DNA of 8,968 bases from Planctomycetota bacterium (GTDB taxonomy: Bacteria > Planctomycetota > Phycisphaerae > Sedimentisphaerales > Anaerohalosphaeraceae): positions 1 through 8,968 of the forward strand of contig QNBU01000029.1 in NCBI GenBank assembly GCA_003644215.1. The letters run 5' to 3'. The notes beneath the pieces were generated by a model. That model was not told the DNA's origin. It made no database searches and saw only the letters and a list, made by a program, of their open reading frames with translations. The position numbers and the translations under genes are program-made. Positions 6,844 through 8,968 of this stretch are shown here, in pieces; positions within the stretch are counted from its first letter, which is position 1; every line of letters starts with the position of its first letter.

Positions 6844-7251
6844 ATGCCCGATTATACCATACAAATCATACTCGCCGTTATCGCCGCTTTTCCAGGTATT
6901 TATGCCATTTTCGCACAGATCAAACGGGATCGCCAAGAGAAAGACAAACACACTGCCGACCAGAAAAAAACAGAGGCCGAGACAACCGACATCATAACCG
7001 ATGCAGCGGGCCGAATGGTCAAAGCGCTGGAAGCAAGAATCAAAACGTTAGAAATCAAGGTACGAATTTTGGAATCTGAAAACATACATTATAAAGAGCG
7101 AAACGAAATTTTATTTGAATGGGGCATTTCTCTTGTCGAGCGAATGATAGATGCTCAGATACCAGGGATACCTGCCGCCCCCGCTTTCGTTGACATAAAA
7201 AGATTTACGACCGATAAATATTTTGATCATAAACGAAAAGAGAGCGTATAA
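6844..7251 (+). CDS. Membrane-anchored coiled-coil protein
   Basis: The 135-residue product has one N-terminal membrane segment (about 5-25) immediately followed by basic residues (KRDRQEKDKH). A long charged helix with heptad-like spacing follows (about 28-95), then a short Pro/Ala-rich region (PGIPAAPAF) and a basic tail. The positive charges after the helix suggest that the C-terminal part faces the cytoplasm, which argues against a typical inner-membrane spanin, whose coiled coil is periplasmic. It begins directly at the base after the previous stop, so the two genes are probably translated together and may form one membrane complex. The end overlaps the next ATG as TAATG. The function is unknown; candidates are an antiholin or holin partner, or a tail-associated membrane factor. 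Confidence 0.75.
   Translation: MPDYTIQIILAVIAAFPGIYAIFAQIKRDRQEKDKHTADQKKTEAETTDIITDAAGRMVKALEARIKTLEIKVRILESENIHYKERNEILFEWGISLVERMIDAQIPGIPAAPAFVDIKRFTTDKYFDHKRKESV
7190..7218 (+). promoter_or_regulatory. Weak candidate sigma70-like promoter before the tail-tip gene
   Basis: TTGACA at 7190-7195, a 17-base spacer and GATAAA at 7213-7218 (4 of 6 match to TATAAT) lie inside the end of the upstream gene, 33 bases before the ATG at 7251. A start would fall near the TGATCATAA at 7224-7232. Late structural genes are usually read from one long transcript, so this may be chance. Confidence 0.2.
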
Positions 7252-8968
7252 TGCCACATGGAACGGGATCGACTTTAATACTTAGACCAAAAGATTTGAC
7301 CGCGATCACATTCGACATGGCCGCCGCCACAACAGACGGCTATATAGTCAATGCCGGCTCGCTGCGTTTCAATGAGCAGGATCGGCTCACTATCGCCTAC
7401 AGCGAAGGCGCAAAAATGGACGGCGGGAAGGTCGCCAACGCGCATGGGCCATTGGTCGATGTGTCTTTTGACGTGATCATAATGGCCTTGACCAGGGATA
7501 GCATGATCAGCAAAGCCGGGGATTTGATTGCCGCTGTGACCAACCCCACAGGCGGCACATTGCAATGGAAGCCCGAAGACCTTACAGCCGGCGTTCCCGA
7601 TACCTATTTTCAATACATCCAAAGCCCCGCGCCCGGGCTGGCGGCGATAAACGGCAATCGCTGGGATGCCGCCCCGACCGGCGAAACGCCCCCGGTCTAT
7701 ACCCTGGTGCTGACCGTTGAGCTGAAAACCCAGCCTTTTCCAGTTTCTGATCCTGATACATTGACCACAGTCCAGGCCAGTGCCACAATAGAAAACGCCG
7801 AGTATTCGGGCTGGGACAACACGCTTACCATTCCCGCTGCCTCGGTCAAAGGCAATCGAGATGCTAAAACACAGGTACTAGTCACCCCCCAGACCAGCGG
7901 GGCGGATGTGGGGCGCATGATCATTGCCCGCCGAACTGAGGGGCTTGCTAATTTTCAATCTATGTATTATACAGCGACTTTTCTATCGCCGGCCAGTGGG
8001 TGGTCAACCGTGACCGATGCGACCAGGGTGGGCGGCAATTACTACACCTGCACCCCGATTGAAAACGATGTCGATTATGGGCTGCGCTATACGATTGCCA
8101 ATTGGGAAAGCCACAAAGGGCGTGCCGCGTTGGTCGCTTTTTACAAAGCCAATGGAGAGGATGTGGACGATGATTTCACGATACAGGCTGCATGGAGCAT
8201 AGCCAATACCCCATTGCGCGGAGAGGCACAAGAGATCGCATCGACCAGGGAATGGCGGTATCTGGTACTGGCCGAGATGGATATCCCCGAAACGGAAATG
8301 AGCGACCTCGAAGACCTTGATCTGTATATTGATATTTTCATACAGCGCACGGCGGGAACGGGGACAATTAGTATAGATGCCCTGGCGTTGCTGTATGTAG
8401 ACGAATCAATAGTCGAGGTCACGGCCCCGATCAACGCCAGCGCCACGACCAGTCATGATATTTTGATCGAGGGGCTGGGCAATGAAATCGCCCACATTAT
8501 AAATACTTCTGATCAGAAATTACAATACATCATGCAGGCACTTGGATCGCCCGGCCTGCTGACGCTCAAAGCGGGAGTAGACAATCGGCTGGATGTGATC
8601 TGGGAGCGCAGCAACCTGGGCCATATAGATGATTTTTCCAGCTACAGCGGATCATGGCGTGGCGTGGCCGATTTTGAACCTGGGGGAGACGTAGACATAA
8701 CGGCGGCATATACCTATTTCTGCCCCGTGACCTGGCGATCTCCAAACCCGGCCACGACTTATCCTGTAGATATCGTAAATGACGCTCTGGACACGGCGGC
8801 ACTTGTTACTGGGGGCAAGATGCGGGCGGATGGTAACGATCTGCGGGTGCTGGTTGACGGCGTGGAGACTGACCGCTGGCTGCAAGATATGGACGATGCG
8901 ACTACTCAGGTCTGGGTGAATTTGGATTTTGCCGCTGCTCAGGCTTTCACTCTTGACGGTGCGATTGC
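7251..8968 (+). CDS. Distal tail / tail-tip protein with putative binding domains, 3' truncated by window
   Basis: The open frame runs from the ATG at 7251 to the window edge, giving at least 572 residues. Residues 1-165 look like a distal-tail (Dit-like) beta domain: strands around 68-80 (VDVSFDVIIMAL), a helix and loop reading DLIAAVTNPTGGTLQW (91-106), then TYFQYIQS and a final strand (VYTLVLTVELKTQPF). Residues about 172-390 form a separate strand-rich region with aromatic residues (SGWSTVTDATRVGGNYYTC, 249-267), resembling a jelly-roll carbohydrate-binding module. Residues about 490-572 (PVDIVN, then KMRADGNDLRVLVDG, then TQVWVNLDF) resemble the DUF2341 family, a concanavalin-like fold. 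Domain names are pattern matches by eye. Position after the tape measure supports a tip role. The start overlaps the previous stop (TAATG). Confidence 0.8.
   Translation, partial: MPHGTGSTLILRPKDLTAITFDMAAATTDGYIVNAGSLRFNEQDRLTIAYSEGAKMDGGKVANAHGPLVDVSFDVIIMALTRDSMISKAGDLIAAVTNPTGGTLQWKPEDLTAGVPDTYFQYIQSPAPGLAAINGNRWDAAPTGETPPVYTLVLTVELKTQPFPVSDPDTLTTVQASATIENAEYSGWDNTLTIPAASVKGNRDAKTQVLVTPQTSGADVGRMIIARRTEGLANFQSMYYTATFLSPASGWSTVTDATRVGGNYYTCTPIENDVDYGLRYTIANWESHKGRAALVAFYKANGEDVDDDFTIQAAWSIANTPLRGEAQEIASTREWRYLVLAEMDIPETEMSDLEDLDLYIDIFIQRTAGTGTISIDALALLYVDESIVEVTAPINASATTSHDILIEGLGNEIAHIINTSDQKLQYIMQALGSPGLLTLKAGVDNRLDVIWERSNLGHIDDFSSYSGSWRGVADFEPGGDVDITAAYTYFCPVTWRSPNPATTYPVDIVNDALDTAALVTGGKMRADGNDLRVLVDGVETDRWLQDMDDATTQVWVNLDFAAAQAFTLDGAI

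Overview
The window is a piece of the late structural region of a tailed, long-tailed (siphovirus-type) phage or prophage. All genes are on the + strand, packed end to end with 1-17 nt overlaps, ATGA or TAATG junctions, or very short gaps. Shine-Dalgarno-like sequences precede several starts (for example around 857-863 and 1712-1717), so the host is a bacterium. Nothing in the window identifies the host more closely. Base composition is intermediate, with two visibly A+T-richer genes (1391-1732 and 6559-6843). There is no integrase, repressor, tRNA, CRISPR array or insertion sequence, so free phage and prophage cannot be told apart.

The order is that of the head-to-tail and tail modules of HK97/lambda-like phages. 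First come the 3' end of a probable head-completion gene (2-325), a probable tail-terminator or connector protein (322-858) and an HK97 gp10-like neck/tail component (868-1389). An unrecognised small gene follows (1391-1732). Then come the major tail tube protein (1723-2337, TTG start), a tail-assembly chaperone (2351-2893) with a -1 frameshift extension to 3201, and the tape measure protein (3185-6562). Two small membrane-associated proteins (6559-6843 and 6844-7251) sit between the tape measure and a large distal-tail/tail-tip protein that runs off the right edge (7251-8968).

The genes work together as follows. The connector and neck proteins close the capsid and terminate the tail. The tube protein polymerises around the tape measure, whose length sets tail length. 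The two chaperone forms (unshifted and frameshifted) hold the tape measure and recruit tube subunits. The last gene builds the tip and carries domains that look suited to host-surface binding.

The most notable points are: a tandem slippery sequence AAATTTTTTC placed exactly where the chaperone needs a -1 shift; ten consecutive 22-residue repeats in a tape measure that also looks bipartite; a two-gene membrane cassette in an unusual place; and a strong excess of TGATCA and of the octamer GATCATAA, including two copies of a perfect 12-bp palindrome near the starts of the two unidentified A+T-rich genes.
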